46,232 bases of DNA from positions 1 through 46,232 of the forward strand of contig JAUMXK010000010.1 of the NCBI GenBank assembly GCA_030535295.1. The letters are read 5' to 3'. The notes below the pieces were generated by a model. That model saw nothing but the letters and a program-made list of their open reading frames with translations, was not told the origin of the DNA and did no database searches. Both the position numbers and the translations under genes were made by a program. This stretch comes from Eubacteriales bacterium (GTDB taxonomy: Bacteria > Bacillota > Clostridia > Lachnospirales > Vallitaleaceae). Below, piece after piece: positions 35,997-43,850 of this stretch. Position 1 is the stretch's first letter. Every line of letters starts with the position of its first letter.

Positions 35997-37725
35997 TTTC
36001 AATCCCTCCTCTGTATTTTTCTAAATCCATTTGTGAATTCCACAAATCTGCATAGACCGCCTTTTGTTCCAGCAGTTCCCGATGCTTTCCACTTTCTGCC
36101 AAATGCCCGTTTTCCATGACATAAATACCTTCCGATTTTACCACATTGGCTAAACGGTGCGAAATCAATATAATCAGTTTTTCTTTGGAAATGCTATGCA
36201 ATAGTTTTAAGATATCATTTTCACTCTCTACATCAATATTACTGGTGGCTTCATCAAAAATATAGATACTGCTGTCATGCAATAGGGCTCTCGCCACAGC
36301 CAGTCTTTGCCTTTGACCGCCGGAGAAATTTTCTCCTTTTTCGGTAAGCAATGTTTCCAGACCGTTTTCCGACCTTAAAAACTCTGCCAGTTTCACCTTT
36401 TCCAGAGCTGCCCACATCTCGGCTTCACCGGCATTTTCCTTGGCCATCAAAAGGTTTTCTCTGACACTGCCTTTGAAAATATAGCTGTGAATACCGATTA
36501 GAGTAATATTTTCTTTTAAATTGGTTTGATTGATTTCTTTCAGCTCAATGCCACCGATTTTTACCGAACCGGTATACAGTAGATTTTCTCCGGACAAAAT
36601 ACCGGCAATGGTTGACTTGCCGCAACCGCTTTTCCCTACAATGGAAATAAAACCTTTTTCCGGTAAGTGCATGGAAACATCTTTTACTACTGCTCTTTGT
36701 CCGTCATAGGAATAATTCAAATTCTGAATATCAATTTTCGTTCCGGTCATTTTCTCCTGTTTTTCCGTATCTTCGGGCAAATCCAGCAGACGGAAAATCT
36801 TTTCACTGGCAGCCATTCCGTTCATGGCCACATGGAAATAACTCCCCAGAAGCCTCAGCGGTAAAAAGAAGTCTGCCGAAAGCATGATGATGACAAAACA
36901 GCCCAAAAGGTCGATTTTTCCCATGCTGTATTCTCGAACCGCCATGGCAATCCCCAGTGCCGCTCCACCATAAGCAATCCAGTCCATAATGGTAATGGAA
37001 TTCAGCTGCATGGTCAATACCTTCATAGTAATCTTACGAAAATGCTCAGCTTCTTTGTTCATCTCCTGATGCTTGTATTCATCGGACTGATAGATTTTTA
37101 GGGTGGTCAATCCCTGTAAGTTTTCAAGAAAGCTATTCCCCAATTTGACATATTGTCCCCAATACTTGGCAAGAAGTTTTTTGGCGAACTTTTGTACTAA
37201 AATGATGGATACGGGAATCAAAGGAACACAAAGAAAAAGAATCAAGGCCGAAGATAAACTAATCGGTGCCAGCACCAAAAATAATAGAATCGGTGCCAAA
37301 AGCGAATAGAAAAACTGCGGCAAATAGGAGCCGAAGTAAATTTCCAGTTGCTCCACTCCCTCTACCGATGCCTGCACCACTTCCGCCGTCGAAACTTTTT
37401 CGGAATAGCTGCTGCCCAGTTTGAGGAGTTTTCGGTATATCTTTTCCCGAAGAATTCGTTTGACGCTCTTAGAAGCCAAATAGCTCTCATAAACCGCCTT
37501 TTTGGTCAAAAAGATTTTGGCAATGAGCCCCACCGCCATTATGGCAAAGGCGATGAGAAGCTGATTGGCACTCTCCTTCTTTTCTACCAAAGCACGAATA
37601 GAATACCCCAACGCAAACATAATGGAGATATTTGCCACCAGGGAAAGTCCTTGATATACTATATTTTTCTTGATATGCTTTTTGGAATCGGGCGCCATTC
37701 CAATCAGCCTTTTATTAATCATCAT
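35974..37725 (-). CDS. ABC exporter subunit, CydD-like
   Basis: The 583-residue protein has a six-segment ABC membrane domain and an ATPase domain with Walker A GKSGCGKS (364-371), signature FSGGQRQRL and Walker B IYIFDEAT. The long EVVQASVEGVEQLEIYFGSYLPQFFYSLLAP segment is typical of CydD. Start is ATG 37725 (or 37722); AAAGG is rather far upstream. It overlaps the partner by 23 bases. The 259-base spacer before it holds a candidate structured leader and terminator. Confidence 0.85.
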   Translation of the reverse strand: MMINKRLIGMAPDSKKHIKKNIVYQGLSLVANISIMFALGYSIRALVEKKESANQLLIAFAIMAVGLIAKIFLTKKAVYESYLASKSVKRILREKIYRKLLKLGSSYSEKVSTAEVVQASVEGVEQLEIYFGSYLPQFFYSLLAPILLFLVLAPISLSSALILFLCVPLIPVSIILVQKFAKKLLAKYWGQYVKLGNSFLENLQGLTTLKIYQSDEYKHQEMNKEAEHFRKITMKVLTMQLNSITIMDWIAYGGAALGIAMAVREYSMGKIDLLGCFVIIMLSADFFLPLRLLGSYFHVAMNGMAASEKIFRLLDLPEDTEKQEKMTGTKIDIQNLNYSYDGQRAVVKDVSMHLPEKGFISIVGKSGCGKSTIAGILSGENLLYTGSVKIGGIELKEINQTNLKENITLIGIHSYIFKGSVRENLLMAKENAGEAEMWAALEKVKLAEFLRSENGLETLLTEKGENFSGGQRQRLAVARALLHDSSIYIFDEATSNIDVESENDILKLLHSISKEKLIILISHRLANVVKSEGIYVMENGHLAESGKHRELLEQKAVYADLWNSQMDLEKYRGGIENEAAFIA

Positions 37726-37836
37726 AACTGCTGCCGCCTTTCTCTGCTTTTTCTCATTTTAATCTATCTTTCTTTTGATACTTTCTCATTCTCGATGCCG
37801 TCCTAAGCTTTCCAACGAAAACACAAATCCATGATT

Positions 37837-37871
37837 AAAAAAATAGGAATTCCGCCGGGAACCCCTATTTT
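37837..37871 (-). terminator. Rho-independent terminator upstream of the CydDC-like genes
   Basis: On the minus strand AAAATAGG...TTCC and GGAA...CCTATTTT form a stem with two internal G/T mismatches and a CGGC loop, followed by TTTTTTT. It is 114 bases after the chemoreceptor stop and 111 before the exporter start, so it is either the chemoreceptor terminator or an attenuator for the exporter. Confidence 0.75.
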
Positions 37872-37956
37872 ACAGACTTTTATTTTTTAGAACCCGACCT
37901 TCCGCAGAAAGCCTCGGTATGCGTCATTGCTAACTCCCATTTGAGAAAGTATATCA
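37837..37956 (-). ncRNA. Possible structured leader RNA of the CydDC-like operon
   Basis: An extended -10 TGATATACT (37948-37956) on the minus strand would start transcription near 37941. The RNA would run about 105 bases to the terminator, through a hairpin at about 37887-37912 (CCGA...TCGG flanking GCTTTC/GGAAGG). Promoter, folded region and terminator followed by a transporter is riboswitch-like architecture. I do not recognise it as a known class, and a plain small RNA or chance are possible. The -35 is poor. Confidence 0.35.
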
Positions 37957-37984
37957 TAATCAACTAGAAAATCCTAGTCCTTTT

Positions 37985-40003
37985 CTAATTAATTTTGAAC
38001 TCTTTTATAATTCTTTCCAAATCCGCTCCCAGCTCCAGCAAACCTTCGCTTTCCTCGGCAATCATGGTAAAGACCTCTTTTTGTTCCTGCATGGAAGCTG
38101 CGATTTCTTCGGTGCTAGCCGCATTTTCCTCGGTGAGAGCCGCAACTCCCGTCATGACAGAAGAAACTTTTTCTCTGGCCTCATTAATTTTTTGATTGGC
38201 TGTAAAGATATTTTCGATAGTTTCTCTCAGTGCCCCCAATGCCTCGGAAATTCCTTGAAACTTCTGATTCATGATATCGACATTCTCCGATTGCTTTTGC
38301 ACTATCAAATCGGATTGCTCGATTTGTTCCACCGCATATTGCGTTCTTTGCGACAGGATATGAACCGATTCTTGAATTTTGGCTGTTGAGCTGCCGGAGC
38401 TTTCTGCCAGTTTTCGGATTTCATCTGCCACAACCGCAAATCCTTTTCCTGATTCACCCGCTCTTGCCGCTTCAATCGCTGCATTTAAAGCGAGCAGGTT
38501 AATTTGTTCGGAGATAGACTTTATCGTATCGCCGGCAGTATGGATGTCTGCCACACTTTGCTCCGTATTTTTAATCGCTTCCCGTATTCTTTGTGAAATT
38601 TGAATATTCTCTTCGGTTGATTCCACTAACAGATGTAGTTGGGTATTTCCTTCATTTTGAAGTTCATCTACCTTATCCGATGCCAAGACCATATCTGACA
38701 TTTGATTGGTGTTTCTCTCCATTTGTTGGCCCATCTCTTCCAGCTCTATTACACCATCTTGCACATCACTGGCTTGGTCGGTTGCCCCTTGTGCAATTTC
38801 ATCCACTGTTGTGGTGATATCATTTGCCATCAAGCTGGCAGAATTGCAGTGTTTACTGAAATCGGTAGCAGAGGCTGTAAGCTTATCAATCGAAGATGCT
38901 GTCTGTTTGACCATATTGGTAATTTCCGCTCGTACATGCTCAAGGGAATCGTGAATATCTCCCAATTCATTGTTACGATTGGAATAATCATACGGAAACT
39001 CGGCTGCAAAATCCAATCCGGCCAACTGCTCGATATTTGTCTTGATTCCTACATAACTTCTTGTAAGGCGACGAATCAACAAAAAGTATTGTAATAAGCC
39101 TACAAAAACGGTAGAAGCGATTGCAATGAGGAAAAGAACCATGGAAAGGGTTCTTTGTAATTTTAAGACTTCATTTTTATCTACAGCAATGACCACAGAC
39201 CAGTCTTTGATTTCCATTTGTGAGAAGCCTGCAAGAACATCATTCTTTTTAAAGCTATATTCTCCTACACCATGTCCTTCTTTACGCACTTTCTCGGTAA
39301 AGAATTGGGTGATGGCTTTAAAATCGCTATCCTGTTTTTCCATTTCAAATATATTCGCCGACTCTTCCACATTTTTCTGGTCGGTATGTCCAATGACATT
39401 GCCCAAGCTGTCATAGATGATGACTCGGCTGGTTTGTTTCCATTCTACTTCCTGGCAAATACTACTGATAAAATCTCCTTCTTTTACACCACCTAATACA
39501 GCTACAATTTCTCCTTTGCGATAAATCGGAGTCGATAAAATAATGATATTTTTACCGGTAACTTGATCTTTGAGCATATCGGTAATAAATGTTTTTCCCT
39601 TCATCGCTTCTTGGAAATATTCTCTTTCTGCTAAGTTAAATTCTTTTGCTTCCTTATTTAGATTACGTGCTCTTCCATTTTTGTCAATCAGGAAAAAGGT
39701 ACGATACCCCAATCTCTTGGCTTCGACATCCATATATTCCACCTGTTTGGCAAAAGAATAATTTTTTTCCGTCAACATAGGGGTATGGGCGAGGGTTTCC
39801 AAGACCAACTTCTCCATTTCCAAACGTTTGTCCACATTATTGGAAACTTCCTTTGTCAGGGCAGCGACTTCTTCTTTGGCAGATTTTTTTAAAATATTGG
39901 AGCCTGCAGAACCGCTAAAGATGAGCATAATTGCATTGGTAAATAAAATACCGACAATAACTGCAAAAGTAATGATAATTCCAATAGACTTCCTTTTCTT
40001 CAT
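37985..40003 (-). CDS. Methyl-accepting chemotaxis protein with dCache sensor
   Basis: The 672-residue protein has an N-terminal membrane segment (about 8-30), an extracellular dCache-like domain with [30 protein letters not shown] and the downstream [13 protein letters not shown], a second membrane segment near 285-310, a degenerate HAMP region, and a signalling helix bundle with the conserved tip [20 protein letters not shown]. It transmits ligand binding to CheA-CheW. Its ligand is unknown. A SigD-like promoter lies at 40057-40084. Confidence 0.93.
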   Translation of the reverse strand: MKKRKSIGIIITFAVIVGILFTNAIMLIFSGSAGSNILKKSAKEEVAALTKEVSNNVDKRLEMEKLVLETLAHTPMLTEKNYSFAKQVEYMDVEAKRLGYRTFFLIDKNGRARNLNKEAKEFNLAEREYFQEAMKGKTFITDMLKDQVTGKNIIILSTPIYRKGEIVAVLGGVKEGDFISSICQEVEWKQTSRVIIYDSLGNVIGHTDQKNVEESANIFEMEKQDSDFKAITQFFTEKVRKEGHGVGEYSFKKNDVLAGFSQMEIKDWSVVIAVDKNEVLKLQRTLSMVLFLIAIASTVFVGLLQYFLLIRRLTRSYVGIKTNIEQLAGLDFAAEFPYDYSNRNNELGDIHDSLEHVRAEITNMVKQTASSIDKLTASATDFSKHCNSASLMANDITTTVDEIAQGATDQASDVQDGVIELEEMGQQMERNTNQMSDMVLASDKVDELQNEGNTQLHLLVESTEENIQISQRIREAIKNTEQSVADIHTAGDTIKSISEQINLLALNAAIEAARAGESGKGFAVVADEIRKLAESSGSSTAKIQESVHILSQRTQYAVEQIEQSDLIVQKQSENVDIMNQKFQGISEALGALRETIENIFTANQKINEAREKVSSVMTGVAALTEENAASTEEIAASMQEQKEVFTMIAEESEGLLELGADLERIIKEFKIN

Positions 40004-40056
40004 TTGTATTTCCTTCCATTTTGTCTTACTTTGAGGTCAATGTTTCTCCACTCAAT

Positions 40057-40084
40057 TTATCGGCTAAAACTTAGATAACGGTTA
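40057..40084 (-). promoter_or_regulatory. SigD (sigma-28)-like promoter before the chemoreceptor gene
   Basis: On the minus strand TAAC is followed after 16 bases by GCCGATAA (40057-40064), against the SigD consensus TAAA-N15-GCCGATAT. It lies about 50 bases before the start of the chemoreceptor, the kind of gene SigD serves. Confidence 0.65.
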
Positions 40085-40216
40085 CTTTTTGCGAATAGCT
40101 TTCATGTTATTTTATTAACTTATCAAAAACTAACAATTTATCCATTCAAAACTTGGTAATATCTTCTTATTTTTTTTCAAAATGCGTAAAACTTCTTTTT
40201 ACCGAAAAGAACACGC

Positions 40217-40243
40217 AAAAAAAGCACACTGAAATCAGTGTGC
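40217..40243 (-). terminator. Rho-independent terminator after rpsD
   Basis: GCACACTGA and TCAGTGTGC form a 9-base stem with a very short loop, followed on the minus strand by TTTTTTT (40217-40223). It is 39 bases after the rpsD stop. Confidence 0.88.
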
Positions 40244-40282
40244 CTTTCTTCGTATCGGCTAACAGGTAGCCTACTATTTCCA

Positions 40283-40882
40283 TTAGATAAACTTGGAATA
40301 GTACTCAACGATTAAGTGGTCTTGAATCTCAATCGGAATTTCTTCTCTTTCCGGATTGCGAATCAGGGTCGTTGCGTAATTTTCTTCGTCTTTTGATAAG
40401 TATGGATAAGATGCTGCGGTTCCTAAGAAATTATCTTTGAACAATTGAATGCTTTGAGATTTTTCTCTTAAGGAAATTACATCGCCAGGTAATACTGCAT
40501 AAGAAGGAATATTTACTCTCTTACCGTTTACAAGGATATGTCCATGTCCTACCATTTGTCTTGCTTGACGAATGCTGGTTGCATAGCCGCTACGATATAC
40601 TAAGTTATCAAGACGGGTTTCCAACATACGTACCAAAGCAGTACCGGTAATTTGTTCATCTTTCATCGCTCTTAAGAAATAACGATAGAATTGCTTTTCC
40701 ATTACTTCATAATATCCACGAAGTCTTTGTTTTTCCAACAATTGAATACCGTATTCAGAGAGCTTTTTACGATCTCTCGCTTGACCGGCCTTTTCTGCAC
40801 GCTTCATCGCTTTTGGATGACCACATACATTTAAACCGAGTCTACGACACTTTTTAAATCTTGGTTCTCTCATTCTTGCCAT
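40283..40882 (-). CDS. rpsD: Small ribosomal subunit protein uS4
   Basis: The 199-residue protein is a standard S4: N-terminal basic region with [15 protein letters not shown], containing only two cysteines and so not an obvious complete four-cysteine zinc site, followed by the S4 RNA-binding domain ([35 protein letters not shown]). It binds 16S rRNA early in 30S assembly and in several bacteria represses its own mRNA. It normally lies with rpsM-rpsK-rpoA or alone; here it follows rplL by 140 bases. Good TCTCC-type ribosome-binding site complement is present upstream. Confidence 0.95.
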   Translation of the reverse strand: MARMREPRFKKCRRLGLNVCGHPKAMKRAEKAGQARDRKKLSEYGIQLLEKQRLRGYYEVMEKQFYRYFLRAMKDEQITGTALVRMLETRLDNLVYRSGYATSIRQARQMVGHGHILVNGKRVNIPSYAVLPGDVISLREKSQSIQLFKDNFLGTAASYPYLSKDEENYATTLIRNPEREEIPIEIQDHLIVEYYSKFI

Positions 40883-40911
40883 CTTTATTTTCTCCTCACA
40901 TAAATTGTAGA

Positions 40912-40953
40912 CATTTTCGGCTTATCTATCGAAACAAAAAGACAACCGAAATG
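40912..40953 (-). promoter_or_regulatory. Possible hairpin in the rpsD leader
   Basis: CATTTTCGG (40912-40920) is complementary to CCGAAATG (40946-40953) with one bulged base, forming a stem about 30 bases before the rpsD start. S4 autoregulates its leader in some Firmicutes, so this could be the target, but I cannot match it to a known motif. Confidence 0.35.
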
Positions 40954-40988
40954 CTCTTATATGCCGCGATAATTTATGCCTCATAGTC

Positions 40989-41011
40989 TTTAACAGGAAA
41001 AGCCTGTTAAA
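40989..41011 (-). other. Perfect inverted repeat between rplL and rpsD
   Basis: TTTAACAGG (40989-40997 by complement) pairs with CCTGTTAAA (41003-41011), loop of 5. There is no T-run, so it may be a processing or mRNA-stability site at the end of rplL, dividing ribosomal transcript levels. Confidence 0.5.
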
Positions 41012-41022
41012 CACGGTTTCAA

Positions 41023-41400
41023 TTATTTTAAAGTTACTTTTGCACCAACAGCTTCCAACTTGGTCTTGATTTCTTCTGCTTCTTCCTTCGTTGCGCCTTC
41101 CTTCACCATCTTTGGAGCGCCATCAACTAATTCTTTTGCTTCTTTCAGGCCTAAACCGGTCAAGCCACGAACTTCTTTGATAACCTTAATCTTTTCAGCA
41201 CCTGCATCGGTTAATTCTACATCGAATTCGGTCTTTTCTTCTGCAGCCGGAGCAGCACCTGCAGCACCTGCAGCTACAACAACACCTGCAGCAGCGGATA
41301 CACCAAACTCTTGTTCAGCTGCTTCTACTAATTCGTTTAATTCTAATACTGATAATTCTTTTACTGCATCTAAAATTTCTTGCACTGTTAATTTAGCCAT
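41023..41400 (-). CDS. rplL: Large ribosomal subunit protein bL12
   Basis: The product is 125 residues from ATG 41400 with GGAGG upstream. It has the N-terminal dimerisation helices, an Ala/Gly-rich hinge ([20 protein letters not shown]) and the C-terminal domain that recruits translation factors ([20 protein letters not shown]). It follows rplJ by 49 bases, as is usual. Confidence 0.96.
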   Translation of the reverse strand: MAKLTVQEILDAVKELSVLELNELVEAAEQEFGVSAAAGVVVAAGAAGAAPAAEEKTEFDVELTDAGAEKIKVIKEVRGLTGLGLKEAKELVDGAPKMVKEGATKEEAEEIKTKLEAVGAKVTLK

Positions 41401-41449
41401 TCTAATTTCCTCCAATTTGAATTTCTATTCTTTTTACTTTGTTTCAATA

Positions 41450-42010
41450 CTATTCTGCACTAGCTTCTTCTGCTACTTCAGCCGGCTTTTCTACTGCTAA
41501 GTCTCCAGCTTTTTCCACGCCTTGTTCTGCAACCTTGTCTGCAAGAGCTTTTGCCACACGAGCAAATGTAGCCATTGGAGATTGGAAGCTTCCCAGTAAC
41601 TTGGAAAGTAATTCGTTTCTTCCAGGAATGGAAGCGATTTTCATCATTCCGTTTGCGTCATAATAGGTTCCATCAACGACACCTGCTTTGAATTCCAGCT
41701 TTGGCATGGTCTTGGTTGCTTCTTTCAAGATACGGGCTCCTGCAGTTGCATCATCATAACTGATAGCAATTGCACTTGGTCCTTCCAAGTGGGAGTCTAA
41801 TTGAGCGAAGTCGGTTCCTTCGAAAGCGAAACGCATCATGGTATTTTTGAATACCTTGTATGTTACGCCTGCTTCTCTGAGGTTCTTTCTCAGCTCTGTA
41901 TCCTGTGCAACGGTAAGTCCACGATAGTCAACCAGAACAACAGACGAAGCACCGTTTAAGTGCTCTTTAATGCCATTGATTACAGCTTGCTTTTGTTCTA
42001 CTTTTGGCAC
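41450..42010 (-). CDS. rplJ: Large ribosomal subunit protein uL10
   Basis: The 186-residue protein starts with a GTG at 42010 behind AGGAGG. It has the rRNA-binding N-domain (VVLVDYRGLTVAQDTELRKNLREAGV, VFKNTMMRFA) and a C-terminal helix for L12 dimers, ending Ala/Glu-rich. It is preceded by an L10-leader RNA with an attenuator, through which the L10-L12 complex represses its own synthesis. Confidence 0.96.
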   Translation of the reverse strand: MPKVEQKQAVINGIKEHLNGASSVVLVDYRGLTVAQDTELRKNLREAGVTYKVFKNTMMRFAFEGTDFAQLDSHLEGPSAIAISYDDATAGARILKEATKTMPKLEFKAGVVDGTYYDANGMMKIASIPGRNELLSKLLGSFQSPMATFARVAKALADKVAEQGVEKAGDLAVEKPAEVAEEASAE

Positions 42011-42087
42011 AGTACTACCTCCTAAATCAATATTGTCATATTTTTATGTCCGTTTCCGCTCGGCTTTGTCTACCTCTGAATGGACAT

Positions 42088-42225
42088 AAAAAAACTCTTT
42101 GCCAAAAACAAAGAGATTACACGTCATGATAAGAAAAGCTTGCGCTTTCCAATTATTCTATGTAGCCTCGGCAGGTTGTTATACGTTGTGCAAATGCACC
42201 TGCTGTCTTTGGTCAGTTTTTCCAC
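42088..42225 (-). ncRNA. L10 (ribosomal protein) leader RNA with attenuator
   Basis: On the minus strand the transcript starting near 42225 contains CAAAGACAGCAGGTGC and, about 30 bases on, CCTGCCGAGGC, the conserved core of L10 leaders. It ends in an attenuator, CTCTTTG-loop-CAAAGAG (42095-42115), followed by seven T (42088-42094). High L10-L12 should favour the terminator and lower rplJL expression. The GTG start of rplJ is 78 bases downstream. Confidence 0.87.
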
Positions 42226-42231
42226 TTGGGT

Positions 42232-42260
42232 ATGATAACAGATAGAAGGGGGGATGTCAA
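42232..42260 (-). promoter_or_regulatory. Consensus promoter of rplJL
   Basis: On the minus strand TTGACA (42255-42260) is followed after exactly 17 bases by TATCAT (42232-42237), with a TGT extension of the -10. It is a strong housekeeping promoter placed directly before the L10 leader, so rplJL here does not depend on rplKA transcription. Confidence 0.88.
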
Positions 42261-42325
42261 GAACATTTTGAAAATTTAAGTTTTTTTTATTTTTGAAAGG
42301 GTAAGTTTTCACATCCCTTTCATCT

Positions 42326-42364
42326 CACTTTCAAAACTTACAATATTTTACACTTTTGAAAGTG
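42326..42364. repeat. Palindromic repeat R1, copy a
   Basis: A 39-base unit, CACTTTCAAAA at one end and TTTTGAAAGTG at the other, with an AT-rich core. It recurs almost exactly at 43656-43694 and 43705-43743. Next to it a further inverted pair GAAAGGG/CCCTTTC (42295-42301, 42315-42321) looks like a decayed version of the second unit found on the other side of the ATPase gene. Confidence 0.85.
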
Positions 42365-42397
42365 ACTCTGCTAAAAACAAATCACCTTTAAATTCCA

Positions 42398-42438
42398 CAA
42401 GCAAATCCTTGGCTTTTTACATCATAAGGATTCGCTTG
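42398..42438. repeat. Hairpin repeat R2, copy a
   Basis: CAAGCAAATCCTT and AAGGATTCGCTTG form a near-perfect 13-base stem with TTTTTAC in the loop. The same hairpin recurs at 43779-43817. Each follows the stop of a minus-strand gene (16 and 34 bases away), so it probably acts as a terminator or mRNA-end hairpin. Confidence 0.75.
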
Positions 42439-42453
42439 TTTCTTTTATTTCTT

Positions 42454-43647
42454 TTATTCCTTTTCACCCAACCATCTCTCAATATCATAGACTTTGATTC
42501 CTTCGATATCATAAACGGGATGCTTGGTGTTGGCAATCAGCATTTTGGGGTAGGCATCTCGGATGGCTTTTAGCGGCTCTAATTCTCTTTCCAAGGTCCG
42601 GCTATCGGAGATATTATCCGATACTTGGATATACAGCTTTTGCTCATTTTTCATTGCCACGAAGTCAACCTCTTTTTGATATAATTTCCCGACATAAATA
42701 TCATAGCCTCTCCTTAAAAGCTCAATCGCCACCATATTTTCATAGCATCTGCCATAGTCCATATTTCTGGTGCCAAGCATAGCGTAGCGAAAGGATAAGT
42801 CCCCTAAATAGTACTTTTCATTAGTTTCCAGATATTTTTTTCCACGAATATCATATCTCCTGACCTTATAAAATAAAAAGGCATTGCAAAGATATCGGAT
42901 ATAATTTCCTATCGTAACATGATTGGTTTCCAACTTATTATTTCTTAGAATATTACTAATATTACTGGCTGTTGTCAGATTCGATATATTATCCATCAAA
43001 AACTCCGCTACTGTATCCAGTAAGGCTACTTCACTGATATTATACTTATCCACCAAATCTCTCTTTACTATGGTATTGTAAACATCTTTAATATAGGCAA
43101 TGGCATCTTCTTTATCCTTATACAGATAGGAGCCTGCCAAACCACCTTTTATTAAATAGTTCTCTAAAGAGACTTCTTCTCCCCCTTGATAATACCGGCT
43201 ATACTCTAAATAGCTGAAAGGATATACAGAAATCTGTATATGCCTGCCGGTAAAGAGAGTTGCAAGGTCTGAACTCATTAAAAAAGCGTTGGAGCCAGTA
43301 ATATATATATCGTATTTTCTGCTATTGTGGAAACTATTAATTGCCAACTCAAACTTTTCGCAAAGCTGAACCTCATCAATCATCAGGACATTCTCCGCTC
43401 CCTCTTGGTATTGATTTTCCACATACTGATATAATGCTCTATATTCCTTTAAATCCTCATAAATTAAATTGGCAAAATCAATATTTATGATATGAATCTT
43501 CTGTTTCAAACCTTCCAAATACTTTCGAAAAGCTTTCAATAATTCAGACTTGCCGGCACGGCGCATACCTGTGATGATTTTAATATCCGGTGTTCCTTTC
43601 AGCCTTTTTAAACGCTCCATATAATCATGACGCTCTATTGTTTTCAT
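42454..43647 (-). CDS. ATPase of the AAA_14/DUF4143 family
   Basis: The 397-residue protein has Walker A GMRRAGKS (27-34), Walker B VLMIDE (87-92) and ITGSNAFLMSSDLATLFTGRH, followed by the DUF4143 domain with LYQKEVDFVAMKNEQKLYIQVSDN, which resembles a PD-(D/E)xK nuclease-like fold with D-x-V-x-Y spacing. These genes are common in many copies in anaerobes and Bacteroidota, and the role is unknown; regulatory, mobile-element or toxin-antitoxin-like functions have been suggested. It is flanked by repeats R1 and R2. It does not resemble the ribosomal neighbours and seems to be a solitary insertion. Confidence 0.85.
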   Translation of the reverse strand: MKTIERHDYMERLKRLKGTPDIKIITGMRRAGKSELLKAFRKYLEGLKQKIHIINIDFANLIYEDLKEYRALYQYVENQYQEGAENVLMIDEVQLCEKFELAINSFHNSRKYDIYITGSNAFLMSSDLATLFTGRHIQISVYPFSYLEYSRYYQGGEEVSLENYLIKGGLAGSYLYKDKEDAIAYIKDVYNTIVKRDLVDKYNISEVALLDTVAEFLMDNISNLTTASNISNILRNNKLETNHVTIGNYIRYLCNAFLFYKVRRYDIRGKKYLETNEKYYLGDLSFRYAMLGTRNMDYGRCYENMVAIELLRRGYDIYVGKLYQKEVDFVAMKNEQKLYIQVSDNISDSRTLERELEPLKAIRDAYPKMLIANTKHPVYDIEGIKVYDIERWLGEKE

Positions 43648-43655
43648 TTTTCACC

Positions 43656-43694
43656 CACTTTCAAAACTTAATTTTTTTTACACTTTTGAAAGTA
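43656..43694. repeat. Palindromic repeat R1, copy b
   Basis: A 39-base copy with a T-rich core (AATTTTTTTTA) in place of CAATATTT and an A for G at the last base of the repeat. It begins 8 bases from the ATPase start codon, so it covers the ribosome-binding and leader region. Confidence 0.82.
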
Positions 43695-43722
43695 GTATAC
43701 CATACACTTTCAAAACTTACAA
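43694..43722 (-). promoter_or_regulatory. Promoter of the DUF4143 ATPase, embedded in repeats
   Basis: On the minus strand TTGTAA (43717-43722) lies 17 bases before TATACT (43694-43699). The -35 is inside repeat copy c, the spacer holds one arm of a palindrome, and copy b covers the start. Four ACTTTC/GAAAGT arms thus surround the promoter, as expected of tandem operators. Confidence 0.6.
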
Positions 43723-43743
43723 TATTTTACACTTTCGAAAGTG
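43705..43743. repeat. Palindromic repeat R1, copy c
   Basis: A 39-base copy with CAATATTT core identical to copy a, except CTTTCG in place of CTTTTG near the right end, making CACTTTCGAAAGTG a perfect 14-base palindrome. It includes the -35 of the ATPase promoter. Confidence 0.85.
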
Positions 43744-43778
43744 ACACCAACCCAAGATATAAAAACTTCCATATATAA

Positions 43779-43817
43779 AAGCGAATCCTTGTCTTTTTAC
43801 AGTGCAAAGATTCGCTT
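43779..43817. repeat. Hairpin repeat R2, copy b
   Basis: AAGCGAATC and GATTCGCTT with a TTTTTACA-containing loop region, the counterpart of 42398-42438. It follows the chemoreceptor stop by 33 bases and on the minus strand runs into TTTTATATA, so a terminator is likely. Confidence 0.75.
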
Positions 43818-43850
43818 CTTTTATTTTCTCTGTTTTACCTTATCTTTTCC

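Noticed and set aside
37837-37956. Cyclic-di-GMP or manganese riboswitch before the CydDC-like genes
   Set aside because: GACGCA and GGGAG fragments recall these classes, but the rest of the conserved cores (AAACC/GNRA loop, paired GGGGAGUA) is absent. Left as unassigned.
42326-43743. R1 repeats as a CRISPR array
   Set aside because: Only three copies, two adjacent with a 10-base gap and one 1.3 kb away with a gene between; no spacers or cas genes.
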